A stretch of DNA of 64,000 bases from Acanthosepion pharaonis (taxonomy: Eukaryota > Mollusca > Cephalopoda > Sepiida > Sepiidae), in NCBI GenBank assembly GCA_903632075.3, contig CAHIKZ030005407.1, positions 1-64,000 on the forward strand, written 5' to 3'. The notes under the pieces were generated by a model. The model was not told where the DNA came from, did no database searches, and was given only the letters and a program-made list of their open reading frames with translations. Numbering within the stretch: position 1 is the stretch's first letter; each line of letters opens with the position of its first letter. This document shows positions 42,301 through 53,648 of this stretch, piece by piece. The translations under genes and the position numbers were made by a program.

Positions 42301-42702
42301 GCATTTTTTTTAAAAATCTGTTTTTATCCTCTTGGAAATGGCGGACGAAATATCAGGTGAGAAATTCGTTTGTCTTGGGTTTTCTTCATCTTGAAATTAA
42401 TCGATAGTATTTGAAGACAATTCGTAGATTTTAATGGGGGGAGTGAAACCAATGATTATCCAATAGGCAAGTGACACGATATCTGACAAGTAATTTGTAT
42501 TTTCTAGGTCTTCCTAACATGGTATTGAAACGAACAGTGACTCAAGATAATTTGCAGAATTGGATGTAGCCATGAGATCATTGATTGTCCTATGAGATAT
42601 CTTTAGAGAAAGCTTTTTGTCATATATCTCTTAGACCTGATAGTAAATCAATGATAATTCAAGATAATTCGTAGATGTTGATGAAGGAATTAAAAGTAAT
42701 AA
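42301..42702. other. no gene; short internal repeats
   Basis: AAGATAATTYGTAGA-type motifs recur at about 42418, 42545 and 42662, suggesting an old tandem duplication. Not recognised. Confidence 0.4.
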
Positions 42703-43297
42703 TAAAGGGTGTACCAATAATTTGGGCGGATTTTAAATATGAATTAAGTTTAAGCGTTTCCTTTCTTTTTTTTTTTTTCTTATTTTTTTAGATTTAACAA
42801 CTTACGTCTTTGGCAATTTCAACCACAGAAAGATTAAAAATCAAACAACGTGTTAAAGTTATCGAGGCCTATTACGAAGATGGACGTTTAAACAGAAATG
42901 CAATGAAAAGTTCTCAGGTCCCATCATCTCTCGAAACAGCAAAGTCAGTTGGCCACCATAATCGTGCGACTTGACACTTTTAGATTTCTTCCTTTGGGGT
43001 CATCTCAAAAGTAAGGTCTATGCCAACTAGCCAACAACAATTCAACAGCTGAAGGATGAGATAATAAGGCATATGGTGAGATCGAGGAGAAACTATGCAG
43101 AGACGTCATCAAAAGTTTTGACCATCGAGTGAAGGTGTGCCGTCGAAGCCTTGGCGGATATTTTGGGCGATATTATTTTTCACACATAATTGCTATGACT
43201 TAAATAACATGATCCAATAGAGTAATAAATAAATTTTCATCAATAACACTGAATTACTTACTGCTTAATTTGATCCGTCTTAATGAAACACCCTTTA
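42703..43297 (+). mobile_element. mariner-like element, N- and C-terminal parts fused by deletion
   Basis: Inverted termini TAAAGGGTGT at both ends with TA. The coding remnant reads QRVKVIEAYYEDGRLNRNAM (N-terminal helix-turn-helix region), then jumps after about 20 codons to WPPXSCDL, LDFFLWGHLKSKVYAN, PTTIQQLKDEI and RDVIKSFDHRVKVCRRSLGG YF, the last catalytic acidic residue region and C-terminus. The central core is deleted, and stops occur. Confidence 0.88.
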
Positions 43298-43559
43298 TAT
43301 AAGTGTGCTATTTGACAGGAAACTTCCTTGCCATGTCTTGTTTTACTCTGGTCGTAAATGAAGAATAATGAAGACAAGTTGATAAAAGCAGAAAAAATTA
43401 TATATTTGCCCCAAGTGGTTTCTCCTTAATTCAGTGTCACAACCTGGCAATATAGAGATAATTAAGACTGGAGAAATAGTCCAATAAGTAATATAAAATA
43501 TAGAACTATACCCATGAGGTTCAGTAGCATAAAACAAATGAATGATTATTTTAGATAAA

Positions 43560-44065
43560 AAAAATACTGCAAGACAGGAGGATTTCTTTGGTGACAAAAA
43601 AAACACAGTACTGATCTGCTACATGACATTAGTCCTCCTATACGGCAGCGAATGTTGGACAGTCTTCACAAAGATGAAGAAGAGATTCGAGGCAGCCGAA
43701 TTGTGGTTCTACAGAGAGATGCTGAGGATATAATGGAACGAGCGTGTGAGTAACGATGAGGTCTTGGAGAGGATGCAAACAAGGTGGATGCTTATATCAG
43801 GAAGAGGCAGAGGAAATTTCTGTGACACCTCATGAGAAAGGAAGGCATGGATAATCTGATACTCACAGGTCGAATAGAGATAAAAGAGACAAGGGAAAGC
43901 AACGCATGACATATCTGGCGGGCAAGTGGATGCCAGAACGTGATCTGGGGAGACAGCAGATGAAAGGAACTGGTTAAGAGTTGCAAGGGATAAAGGGAAG
44001 TGGAAAGCCATGATCGTCTACGTCCTGAAAGGACACGGCACACAAAAGGAACGAAGAAAGCGGAT
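43560..44065 (+). pseudogene. LINE 3' tail, well preserved start
   Basis: LLYGSECWTVFTKMKKRFEA, AELWFYREMLRI, then after a stop VSNDEVLERMQTRWMLI and GRGRGNFC, HLWRASGCQNV-like and KWKAMIVYVLKGHG endings. Same family as 7150, 21108 and 46640. Note that LLYGSECWT is the conserved motif just before the tail. Confidence 0.88.
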
Positions 44066-44790
44066 ATCAAATGAAAATATATCCATTTTTTATGTTAAAA
44101 ATAAATTTTAAATTTCAGTAAATATTATATTAAAACGAAAATTATAATGTTGGTTGATGTGTTTGGTTATAATGGTGTTACTGGTTTAAAAATATTAACT
44201 GCAATTTTTAGGTGAAAAACTATCCTTCTTTTAAATTTGTGAACTGAATCACAAGCAAAGAACTCTACCAAATGGCATAAACCACAGCATATGAAGACTT
44301 TCAACAAGAGAAACAAGTTAAATAGATAGCGCATTTAACTCGACGAGAAAAGTATAACATAAACAAGATGTTGACGTTCCACACTGCTTCGCACAAAAGG
44401 TTAGGAAAGAAATTTCCATCAATACTGTAAAGAGAGATAACATTTAGTGGACATGATAAAACTATTCTAAGGTGGAGCTTCCGTCAAGTTTTAGGTCAAC
44501 TGTCAACATTTTTTCAGGATATTGATTTGAGAGTTTTGGTGATAAAGTAAAACATAAATGATAATTTTTGTCGAGGGAAATTCTCAATACGTCGTCAAGG
44601 GTGATAACAATGAGAAAAGTTGCAAGGGAGTAAACCCAGAGGATTTAGTATCTCCATCTGGGGATCTAAAACGCTAGCGTCTATAGCTGATGAAACCAAC
44701 ACTTAGATGCTGATAGCTATACTTAACATCTAGAAACACTACCCAACTAAATCACAGCTCTATTGATCCAATTAATGCGCTTGTCAGGAC
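44066..44790. other. no gene seen
   Basis: AT-rich, no recognised element. Confidence 0.45.
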
Positions 44791-44794
44791 CATA

Positions 44795-45000
44795 CCTGAC
44801 GAGCAAATCAAGAACGTGCGAATGATCTACTATTGTGGACACCTAGCCATGGAGCAAGTCGAGTTGGTCGCCGAGAAATCACCTACATTGACCAGCTATA
44901 TTATAACATAGAATACCGCTACTAATGACCTTTAGGCAAGAACATCATGGTTGACGTGATGAATGTCCGAGCTAACTCGACCGAATAAAAAAATCAGGGG
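44795..45000 (+). pseudogene. RTE-type LINE C-terminus
   Basis: LLWTPSHGASRVGRREITYI, DQLYYN then, after two stops, KNIMVDVMNVRANST. WTPSHG--SVGRP--TYIDQL and the later RD-WR---IRA-ST are the closing motifs of RTE-like LINEs. Diverged. Confidence 0.7.
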
Positions 45001-45474
45001 TAAAGCAACGTTAGAATCCTCAGGTGGATATTTAATGTGTTTCTGTAGTGAGGATTTCCTGCCTGACTAGCTTAAAACCTGACCTATCGGGCGGCATTTA
45101 AACTAGCACATGCGGGGGGGGGCTCTTGATTTGTCCTTCATCATAATAGGTAGGGAGGAGTAGATGCAATAAGCAACAATAAATTACAGAAGAACTCAAA
45201 ATTCTATATAAGTACTGCATTAATATTTAAACTTTCCTTTTAAATTTTCAACAATAATTTTTCTCCCCCGCCACTTAATTTAAAGACAATATGACGAACG
45301 TAGGTCCTTACTTTCCGTAGAAACAATTATTTTTTATTTCATGGGCGACTTTGGCTGGATTTAACGATTAATTTCGATTATTTTCAAATTTATTTCCAAG
45401 TTATAAAAATTGTTATCTTTCAAAAAAATTCGTCACCGAAATCCACGTAAAAACATCACCAAAAATAATCACAG

Positions 45475-45910
45475 TAAGGAAAACTTGAGAATCCAAAATT
45501 TCAGGATTGTGGGTCAGGATCCTGCCCGGAATGTTTTTAATTTGCTTACGGAGTCGACCTGATTCCAAAATGGTATGATATTTTGGACTACGGCCTCTAG
45601 GAGTAAATTTGAAAACATGGACAAATTTATTTTGAAATACTGTAATTTGAGAACAGTATTTTTTTTAATTTGAATATGAGCTATTGAAAGTTAGATAGTT
45701 GTGTCTCTTTAATCGATTTTTTAGTAGAAGCCAATATGGCCCAATCCGAAATAAATCTCAGTAATGAAAAATTAGGAATTCAAAATTTCAGGATTTGCAG
45801 GTCCGGACCGGAATGTTTTTAATTTGCTCACGGAGTCGACCTGATTCCAAAATGGTATGATATTTTGGGATACGACCTCTAGGAGTAAAGTTGAAAAAGT
45901 CTTGCAGTGA
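45475..45910 (+). repeat. direct repeat, two copies at 287-bp spacing
   Basis: CAAAATTTCAGGATT...GGTC then CGGAATGTTTTTAATTTGCT, ACGGAGTCGACCTGATTCCA, AAATGGTATGATATTTTGG and CTCTAGGAGTAAA occur at 45494 and again at 45781 with few differences. Sequences in the 160-bp spacer differ more. Family not recognised. Confidence 0.85.
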
Positions 45911-46277
45911 AAGACTAACATTTGAATTTATCATATAGAAGAAAAATAAACACTTTTTAATCGTTTTTAATTAAAAAGGATAAAAGTATTTTCCCTATTT
46001 TTTAATGTCAGCTAAAAGGTATAGGTAAAAATGGCATTTAAAAAATCAAGAATTAAAAAATATCTCAGAAAATACTCTGATCTAAAAAAAAGGTTTCGAC
46101 TGAAGAAGGCAGTGTTATGTAGTGAAACAAATTAAAAACAAAACATCAGTAAGATTAGGATAATCTTAAAGTCATTGATTATTAAGAAGTTTCTGACAAA
46201 ACATTGATAAATTAAAAATAATACACACGAAGAGATTAAAAAAACATTTGGCTCTCTGTCCAAGATGAGATATGGTT

Positions 46278-46585
46278 ATTTACATTATTCGGACGGTAAT
46301 CCTCATCTTCATTGCCATATTCACAACGTTTCGGCCGTTATACTTCTACACTTCTTCAGGTGATTGAAAGTTTGAAACAAACCCTTTATTTCGTCCACCG
46401 CAGTAGATTGTTCCAGTTCCCTGTTTCATGCCTCTTTCGGATGTCTCAGTTATTTTCTTTTAACTCAAATAAAGAGTTCGGTCCGAAATTCCAATCACCT
46501 GAAGAAGGGCCGAGCGTACAACCGCCGAAACGTTGTGAATATGGCAATAAAGATGAGGATAACAGTCCGAACAATGTAAATAAAG
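46278..46585. mobile_element. PLE termini as an inverted repeat
   Basis: Left arm 46278-46362 (TTACATTATTCGGACGGTAA ... TTCTTCAGGTGATTG) and right arm 46490-46580 (CCAATCACCTGAAGAAG ... CAGTCCGAACAATGTAAA) are inverse copies around a 127-bp centre. The right arm's left flank (AATAAAGAGTTCGGTCCGAA) matches the third copy at 51026. Each arm has a hammerhead-like core. Confidence 0.75.
46492..46540 (+). ncRNA. hammerhead-like motif, right arm
   Basis: Stem I strand TCAC, CTGAAGA (46499-46505), degenerate stem II, GAA (46527-46529), self-complementary ACGT, T at the cleavage site, then GTGA closing a 4-bp stem I. The left arm (minus strand, about 46325-46362) has the same core. Stem II pairing is poor here but good (GCCG/CGGC) in the copy at 51058. 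Confidence 0.45.
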
Positions 46586-46639
46586 ACATTGTACATAAAT
46601 CTAGAGAGGTGTGGGGGGGGCTTTATTTTAAACGGTAGC

Positions 46640-47015
46640 GGGGCGCTGGGTTCAAATACTGAGTAAAATATTTTAGAACAAATAATTTAAGTGGAAGATA
46701 TGAATAAAATCCGATAAACTTCAGCTGCCCCTTTTTGATGTTAAGTACAAGACTCCTTGTTTGCGTCCTCTCCAAGACCTCATCGTTGCTCACACGATCG
46801 GTCCATGATATCCTCAGCATCTTTCTTTAGAACCACATCTCCGTCGCCTCGAGTCTCTTCTTCAGCTTTGAGGAGACCGTCCAACATTCGCTGACGTATA
46901 GGAGAGCAGCTGTCATGTAGTGGCTCTGTACTTTCTTTTTGTTACCAAAGAAATCCGACGAAAAGGAAAACATGATATATAAGTATTTAGAACGGAAAGC
47001 GTCTTCTCTTCCCAA
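46640..47015 (-). pseudogene. LINE 3' part, minus strand
   Basis: Minus strand: DFFGNKKKVQSHYMTAALLY, VSECWTVSSKLKKRLEATEM, WF then stop, MLRISWTDRVSNDEVLERTQ, TRSLVLNIKKGQLKFIGFYS. The same tail as 43560-44065, with one stop between WF and the RKMLRI segment. Confidence 0.88.
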
Positions 47016-47029
47016 CTATGGTAAAAAAA

Positions 47030-47478
47030 AAAAAAAACAATAGAAAATAGTAGGAGTGTTTCTAGTAACCACAATTTATAAATCAGCGTCTCTCAGTCCG
47101 TGAGCTTGGGGATATTAATGCGCCCTGAAATTAATCCCAAATTAACAGAAGCGTAATTTATGAATTATTTTTATATTTAACTATTCAAAAAACACTTGAG
47201 ACATCAAACGCATGGCTTCCCTATCTAAGTTAAGTCTTTGTCATTTCATATTTTAAACTAGATTATAAATGCTTTAAAGATGAACAAACCTTTCCGTTTC
47301 CCTTCCTCGAGGGATTTAGATCAGTCATTATCTGCCTCTCAAAAAAATAGTAAATTCTTCATAAATCCTTTTAAATAAAAATTGTACCACTAATCTTCAC
47401 TGGTGATGCTAAAACAAAAATGATAAGCATTCAAGATAATTTTCTTCTTTGCTCAACAAGCACAGGTTTCACATAATT
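47030..47478. other. no gene seen
   Basis: AT-rich, no recognised element. Confidence 0.5.
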
Positions 47479-48166
47479 GTTATAATATACCTATGGACGA
47501 TAATGTGTATGTCACCATTCCCATAAATACAGTAGGGAATACCGTATGTGGGCCTGCCACTTCATCTTGGTCTGCAATTGGAGATTCGTCTCCAGCTGAG
47601 CTGATCAAACTCTATGCTTCTGGACAGAGGATTCCCAGACGAGGCTATGTCGAAGGACAGAGTGTCGTCTCGGGAAACAGCTTCCCTACCCCGTTTTATA
47701 CGGCGTCTACGGGGAATTTTTAACCGAGCCTTCGGGCTTGGATACCCAACATTAAATTTGGCCTTGTGCTACATCTGACTGTCTGGGACGGTTGGTATAT
47801 ATCCTGCCACTTGAAGATTCACCTCCAAGTGTCCTGGTTAAACTATCTGTCTCCGGGTAGAGAGGCTTCCCAGACAAGGGTATTTCAAAGGGCAAAGTCT
47901 CGTCTCGAGAAACAGCTCGAGAAACCCCGCTTTATACAAGGTCTACGTGCAATTTTTGGCCGAGCCTACTGGCTCGAATACTCCACAATAAATTCGTCTT
48001 TGTGACACATCTGACCAACTATGGTTGTTGTTAGATATCCTACCTGTGATTAACTTGACTCACCACTAGCATTTGACTAATTCTACGCGCCGCTGGCAAA
48101 TCTTATACGTGTTGTTATTGTCCTAAGTATTATCGTTCATTCGTTTGATTATTCTATTCAGTAATC
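47479..48166 (-). mobile_element. modular element type B, copy 1
   Basis: Read on the minus strand: GATTACTGAATAGAATAATC, a head with GATAATACTTAGGACAA and GCCAGCGGCGC, about two and a half GC-rich modules (GGCCGAGCC, TCCCGAGACGAGAC, GCATAGCCTCGTCTGGG and CAGAG-rich segments), then a tail CTGTATTT to CCATAGGTATATTATAAC. The same head, modules and tail lie forward at 55241-55907. Ends resemble GTTAT/ATAAC of type A. Confidence 0.82.
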
Positions 48167-48199
48167 TTTTCTAGGCTACAACAACAAGCATAATTAAAT

Positions 48200-48804
48200 A
48201 TTCAATGTAATATCTTAAAATAAATTCTTTTTTCAAGAGACTTCTTTCTTATTTTGCTGTTTCATGACTAATTTTTCCTGATTAAAATTTAAAGGGGGTG
48301 TCAGAGTTTAAGTTATTCCACGCTACGACTGCGCCATGTAGTAAAAAACAACATTAAGAAACACTACTGTATATATCTATTTACTAAAAAAAAAGAACAC
48401 GGTGATCCACGCACAAAGGCCACATCAAATCTAGGATATCAATTTTGACGTTTTTAAACTTTTTTTTTCTATGATCGGCAATCCTATGAACTCAAACGCC
48501 GACTTTACCTCTGTACTGAATCCGATTTTTCTCTGATTTCTATGTAACCAATAAAATCGGCTAATTTTGAACGACCTGATCTCAAGTAAAATAATACAAA
48601 ATGATAAAGAACACAATACCTGATGAATAGCTGTTTTTTTTTTCTAAAGTTATATTAACCTAGTAAGAAAACGAACTATGCAATGTGACACGCACTAAGA
48701 CGATAGCGTTTGACAAAGCATTGCGCCAGTAAAAAAAAATAAATCATGATTTACAGTCATGTAAGGAGAACACAATCAGATTCTAACCTTGAAAAACGCG
48801 TGAT

Positions 48805-48841
<37 letters not shown>

Positions 48842-49209
48842 CAAAAAGGGGCGTGTGATCAACCTGATCAATGCCAATGAATGTCTTTTTTCTTCTTCTC
48901 CATACGTATCGATCTTTATATTATCACGCGCTTACCATATATTCTTATTTCCTATTCTGTTTCTGTTGCATTTCTCCCAGCAATACTTTCCTATTCTTCG
49001 GAAAGCATAAAATTGTTTCCTACTTTATTGCATTTCAAGATTTATTCCCTCTAAAACCGCATTCGTGAAGATAGATGTATTTTTAGGCGAAACAATATTA
49101 CAGCTTCGATCAAATTTGCATCAGCAATAAAAACATGTAATTATTTTATTTGTTTAATAGGCACATTAATCGTAACTTTAAACACTCTTTTGAAAGTTTT
49201 ATATATATT

Positions 49210-49270
<61 letters not shown>

Positions 49271-49620
49271 GTTTTATACTGACCTAAAAATAAAGGTATA
49301 ATTTCACTTCTTACGATCAGCATGTCCTTCGGGCAAAAAAGGTAGAATTACTGTATCTAATTGCATATCTTTTGAAGATCTAATTTTGGAGCTAATTTTA
49401 AGGCGGTCAGTTCTTACACGAAATATAAAATTAGTGCATGTACTTCTGGCCCTGGCTATGCCTTTGGCAAAAACTATATATCCATTTCCTGTAGTCAAAT
49501 TAACTTCAAAATTAGGTCTTCAAAGTTATCATGATACGTTATTTTTTCTGAACATTATTTTAATACAAAACATTCAATCAACGGAACTCAATGAAAATAA
49601 AACGTTTGGATAGTGCATTT
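48200..49620. other. no gene; (TA)n at 48810-48838 and 49199-49266
   Basis: AT-rich sequence. The short intact minus-strand frames near 49300-49500 and 48430-48616 show no family signature. Confidence 0.5.
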
Positions 49621-49629
49621 TATTTATCT

Positions 49630-50440
49630 TATTTTTTTACAGTAGTGTTCATCCTCTACCAGGCCCGGAGGCACTCGCGGTAGAGGGTTACGTTAGTAAG
49701 CAGTTTTTTACGGAAATGAGATGAAGGTAAACGGTTAACTCTAAGCTTAAATAAGAGAGTCATTTCCACAGAGCAATAGTTCGCAGGAAATGTTCGAGTG
49801 GAAATTCTCGCCGTTGGAATACGAAGGGAATGTTGGTTTTCTACAGTGTAAGTGGCATGGAGGGTCTTCAACCTGGTGGAACCAAGGAATGTAATTCGTC
49901 CGAGAACTTTCCATGGAAGTAGCAATAGGGCAGTGAGAGGATCACCACATTCCAGCTGTGAGAGAGGTTGAAGGGTAGAAAATAATTATTCAGCAACGGC
50001 CCAGAGACGCTTTTGGACTCTATCAAGACTGAAAGGTGAGGACTGGGCAGCTGTCACCCAAATATGGCAACGGTACGCCATTTGGGGGCCTGATAAAGAT
50101 AGAGGATAACATGAGCCAGGTACATACTCTAGCGGTACAGGGAGCCGATCATTTTACCTGCATCTTTAGCGATGAGTCGTATATAACAATTCCACGAGGT
50201 TGGGTGTGTGTTTGGGGCTGAATATCCTTTCACGATGAGGGGACATCTGTTCTTCGTGACCGACAGTAGATCGGCGGTGATAGAATGTAATTAGATTGGT
50301 TTTCAAGCCATTGAATGTAACCAGACAGTTTTTTTCTCCACTAGGAATTAGTACTAGATCAGCTGCCAATCTCTGATCGTCAAAAGTTTTAGAAGTGCGC
50401 TTGTATATCATCTTATCATCGGCAGAGATATTTACAAATG
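49630..50440 (-). pseudogene. LINE reverse transcriptase C-terminal half, minus strand
   Basis: Minus strand: NISADDKMIYKRTSKTFDDQ (worn YADDT box), RLAADL, LVTFNGLKTNLITFYHRR, then YRCHIWVTAAQSSPFSLDRV, QKRLWAVAE, stop, LQPLSQLECGDPLTALLLPW, and a closing AYTVENQ-like and SVEMTLLFKLRVNRLPSSHF. This follows the order of CR1/jockey-like RT (YADD, F-N-SKT, HIWGGA, LDSVQ-RA, LQ-L-HRR-V-LSLFYRY). Two or three stops only; moderately old. Confidence 0.8.
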
Positions 50441-50770
50441 ATTTGAGTATATTCTTAGATCATTTATATAATATAATATAATATAATAGAAACACATCCA
50501 TTACACACATTATATTATATATAAGCTAGTTTGGTGACTTAAGAACACGTCATACTAGATTTGCATTAGTTGTTTCTACGACGAATATAGTGAACCGAAT
50601 AAGTGCGAAACCAGGAGGTTTTAAGGATGGGAACTGCAAAGAAACTTTAACCATCTCAAAGGGAGAGTTGAAATTATTCAAACACGACGTGAAAGGAGGC
50701 TTTAGAGAATTTAATACACACTGAGCGTAACGAAAGGAAACAGAAGCCTGATCAAACGGCAAGTAACCTA
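50441..50770. other. no gene; (ATATA)n at 50467-50490
   Basis: Short TATAATATAA-type tandem repeat; the remaining sequence is not recognised. Confidence 0.5.
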
Positions 50771-50775
50771 TGTAC

Positions 50776-51155
50776 CCAATTTACATTGTTCGGACAGAAA
50801 TCCCCAAGAACAAATGGCCCAGTGTTCCACGTGCCACGTTTAAGGACACATGGCACAGTGGATAAAGGCATTGGTTAGATTCAGTGACATGACCCAAAGA
50901 GTGTGAGTTCAATACCCGATTAAGGCAGTGGAGAACATTCAGGGGGAAAATTAACAGGAGATAACTAACAACTGACATCCATTAAACATGGCACGTGGAA
51001 CTAGAACAGTCTACCCCAGTGAGCGAAATAAAGGGTTCAGTTCGACATTCCAACCACCTGAAGAAGGCCGGAGCGTACAGCGGCAGAAACATTGTAATAA
51101 ATATGGCGACAAAGATGAGGACAATAGTCCGAATAATGTAAATAATGTACATAAT
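50776..51155. mobile_element. PLE terminal segments in inverted pair with a SINE between
   Basis: Left: CAATTTACATTGTTCGGACA, a short inverse of the right end TAGTCCGAATAATGTAAATA (51128-51147). The right segment (51026-51147) is the third copy of the 46.5-kb PLE end, with CTGAAGA (51059), stem II GCCG/CGGC, GAA and ACATTGT. A tRNA-like SINE (50845-50982) lies between. Confidence 0.65.
50824..51001 (+). repeat. tRNA-like SINE bracketed by 19-bp inverted repeats
   Basis: GTTCCACGTGCCACGTTTA (50824-50842) and its inverse TAAACATGGCACGTGGAAC (50983-51001) match at 18 of 19 bases. Inside, TGGCACAGTGG (50851-50861) fits a pol III box A and GAGTTCAATACC (50905-50916) a box B, at a tRNA-like spacing of about 54 bp. 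Confidence 0.6.
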
Positions 51156-51179
51156 ACCTAATCTCAGAAATATAGACAA

Positions 51180-52650
51180 ATAATAATAATTATTATTAGT
51201 AGTAGTAGTATTTCATGCCTTTAAATGGTAGTTGATGTTGGAAATCTTGAGAGCCTGGATCTCCAACGAGTTTCACAAGACACCCATCGACACTCACGAA
51301 TCTTCTTCCAGGCACGAATTCCTTTAAAATGTTCGAAGTACTCCATACATCATAGCTCTCGAGCGAGATCCTGGCATTTTTTTCAATATGTGTTCCTCTG
51401 ACTCAACCATATGTAATTTATTTATTTTTATTCACAACTCTCGCATCTAGTCTTAATTCTTAGATAGGAATGAGCTGTCTAGATTTCAAAATACTATTCT
51501 TTTCATTTTTTTAATTTTTTTTTTTTTTAGGACAACGTTTTCTTTTGCCTGTTACCATTCGCTTGCCTGTTCGAATACAAGCTTTTTGTACAATTCCAAT
51601 AAACCATTATCCTTATTTTATCGTGACTGCTTACTTTTATTAATTCCCTTCGGGCGAGTTTGCAGCGTTCGCTCACGATATAACTTACATTAAAGAAATT
51701 AAATACTATAATACACCAGAGCGTGAACTTTACCCTTGTCATTTTCCATTAGGAAAGTCACTTGGATTTATATATCAGTTTACCTCCGACTTGCTACATT
51801 ATTGATACAGAACGTTAAGATTGGCTCTTATCTCGAAGAGGACGGAAAAAATGATCAGAAAATGTCGCCTCCAAACTTCAACTGACCCGATCTCGCTACC
51901 AAAGAATCAGCAGTGCTAATGCGAAGGTCGCTGCATACAAAACTCACACCAACAAAAAAGAGATCACCTTACATGTGGCAATCAGCCATTACTTACACAT
52001 GCTCCCAAACTAAAAGGTCACGCGTGTTATTTATTTCAAAACAGTGTGAAATTAATAAAAACAGTAGACATTGTAATTTTTTCCTGTTTTATTCCATGAT
52101 TTGCCTTTTCTTTCCATTTTCGCATCTTTTTTTTTTTAATTTTAAATGGTATTTTTAAAATCTGTGCCTTTTGAATGGATTTGTAATAGATTTTATTCCT
52201 TCGACTCGGAATGATTTGTCGTATAAAATCAGGTGTACATTTTGTCTATCATGTCGTTTTATGATCTTCAAGATTCGTTATTATTTTTTTTTTCCCCGCG
52301 TAACAAATTTCGCTTAGCAACTGAAATGGGTCGGTGTTTAATAAAACATTGCATACAAAACAATTTAGATCTAGTTTCATGGTCTTCTTACCATTAAATG
52401 CATAGTGAGTTTGTATTTATTGTATCAGAATAATAACCAGTATACACCATGAACGATTCTGACTGACAAAGAAATTCTGTAGATTTTTTTAAAATTCACA
52501 CACTACATGGCCTGAGAGCCTCTCAATATAGAGAATTAGTGTTAAAATGGTTATGATGAATGGGGCGTACGATATGAGTAAAAAAAAAGGTAACAAAACA
52601 ATTCGGTCAATGAATGTCGAATGTTTTCTAGCATGGAAACTGTTAGATTT
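51180..52650. other. no gene seen
   Basis: Contains a short (TTA)n/(TAG)n run at 51181-51208 and T-rich tracts. No recognised element. Confidence 0.5.
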
Positions 52651-52654
52651 GCCT

Positions 52655-52905
52655 TAATGGGTAGCAGCTCAGATTGAGGAATCGGTCAGGCCGAGTTCGA
52701 ATTCCAGTCAAATCCACTTACATTCACTTAATACCCTCGGGAAAGGTATAAATCTTCTTCTTCTTCTTCTTCCTCTTCTTCTCCTCCTCCTCCCCACAAA
52801 CCGCTATGGATAAATAACAGGAGAGACCGAGTTCTATAACTTTAGATAGCAACTGGTCTACCGGAGAAAGAAATGGCAACCTACTGCGGGAAAAAATCTG
52901 ACTCT
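52655..52905 (+). repeat. SINE family E, forward copy with tRNA-like head
   Basis: ATGGGTAGCAGCTCAGATTG (box A region) and GCCGAGTTCGAATTCCAGTC (box B GAGTTCGAATTCC) form a pol III promoter; then ATACCCTCGGGAAAGGTATA, a CTT-rich insert, CCGCTATGGATAAATAACAG, GAGACCGAGTTCTATAACTT, and ATAGCAACTGGTCTACCGGA follow. The order is the mirror of the minus-strand copies at 16.3, 23.6, 26.1, 27.6 and 58.6 kb. tRNA-derived SINEs with such heads are abundant in cephalopods. Confidence 0.82.
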
Positions 52906-53598
52906 TAAGTCATGTATCGAAAGATACATGATCGCCTAAGCGTCTATGACGCATGGCACTTAACTGACAGATTAGTATAACCGTAGTGATATAGCTTGAA
53001 ATTTTGTTTGATGGGAACACTTTGCTTGTATAGGGTAATATTTTGCTTGTATAGGGAATCACTTTGCTTTTATAAGGAATCACTTTGCTTTTATAAGGAA
53101 TTTGCTCTTCCCTGAATTCACCCTTACTGTAGCTTTCTGTCGTATTCAGATAAACATGTTAAATAAATTCACGAAAATCATTTACCAGTAATGAGAGTAA
53201 TGGTCAGCAAATAACATCGGAAGCCGTTGCTGATGTATTTCGTTTAATTTATGACTCTAGTCGGCCTATTCTAGTCTAGACTAAATAACTATTTACTAAA
53301 ACGTGATGGATAATACATTGAAATCGCAAAGCTTTTTGTCGTAAATTATATCTACATTATGAACCCGGTGAATTTGCTTTCTGCTAGAGGCTAATAGATA
53401 CTGCTTTGGTTGTCTGACGTTATTTTCTGAAACTAGTCCTTGTTACGGCTAAGACGATTGATTTTCTCTTCTATGTGGACACCCTTTATGCATAAAATTC
53501 CAATCGCGTCCGTTCTCTTTTTACCAAGAAATCTACGTGGTTTAACCAACAATTCCATGTTCTTGTTGAATTGATATATTCCACTTGAAGAAATAAGA
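52906..53598. other. no gene; short tandem repeat at 53015-53105
   Basis: TATAGGGAATCACTTTGCTT-type units of 21-24 bp recur four times. Otherwise nothing recognised. Confidence 0.5.

Positions 53599-53599
<1 letters not shown>

Positions 53600-53648
<49 letters not shown>

Noticed and set aside
46120..46160. Additional hammerhead motif (CTGAAGA...GAAAC)
   Set aside because: No stem II pairing between the two core parts and no self-complementary segment after GAA.
50845..50980. Functional tRNA gene
   Set aside because: Box A and B are present, but the acceptor and anticodon stems do not pair; it is a SINE head.
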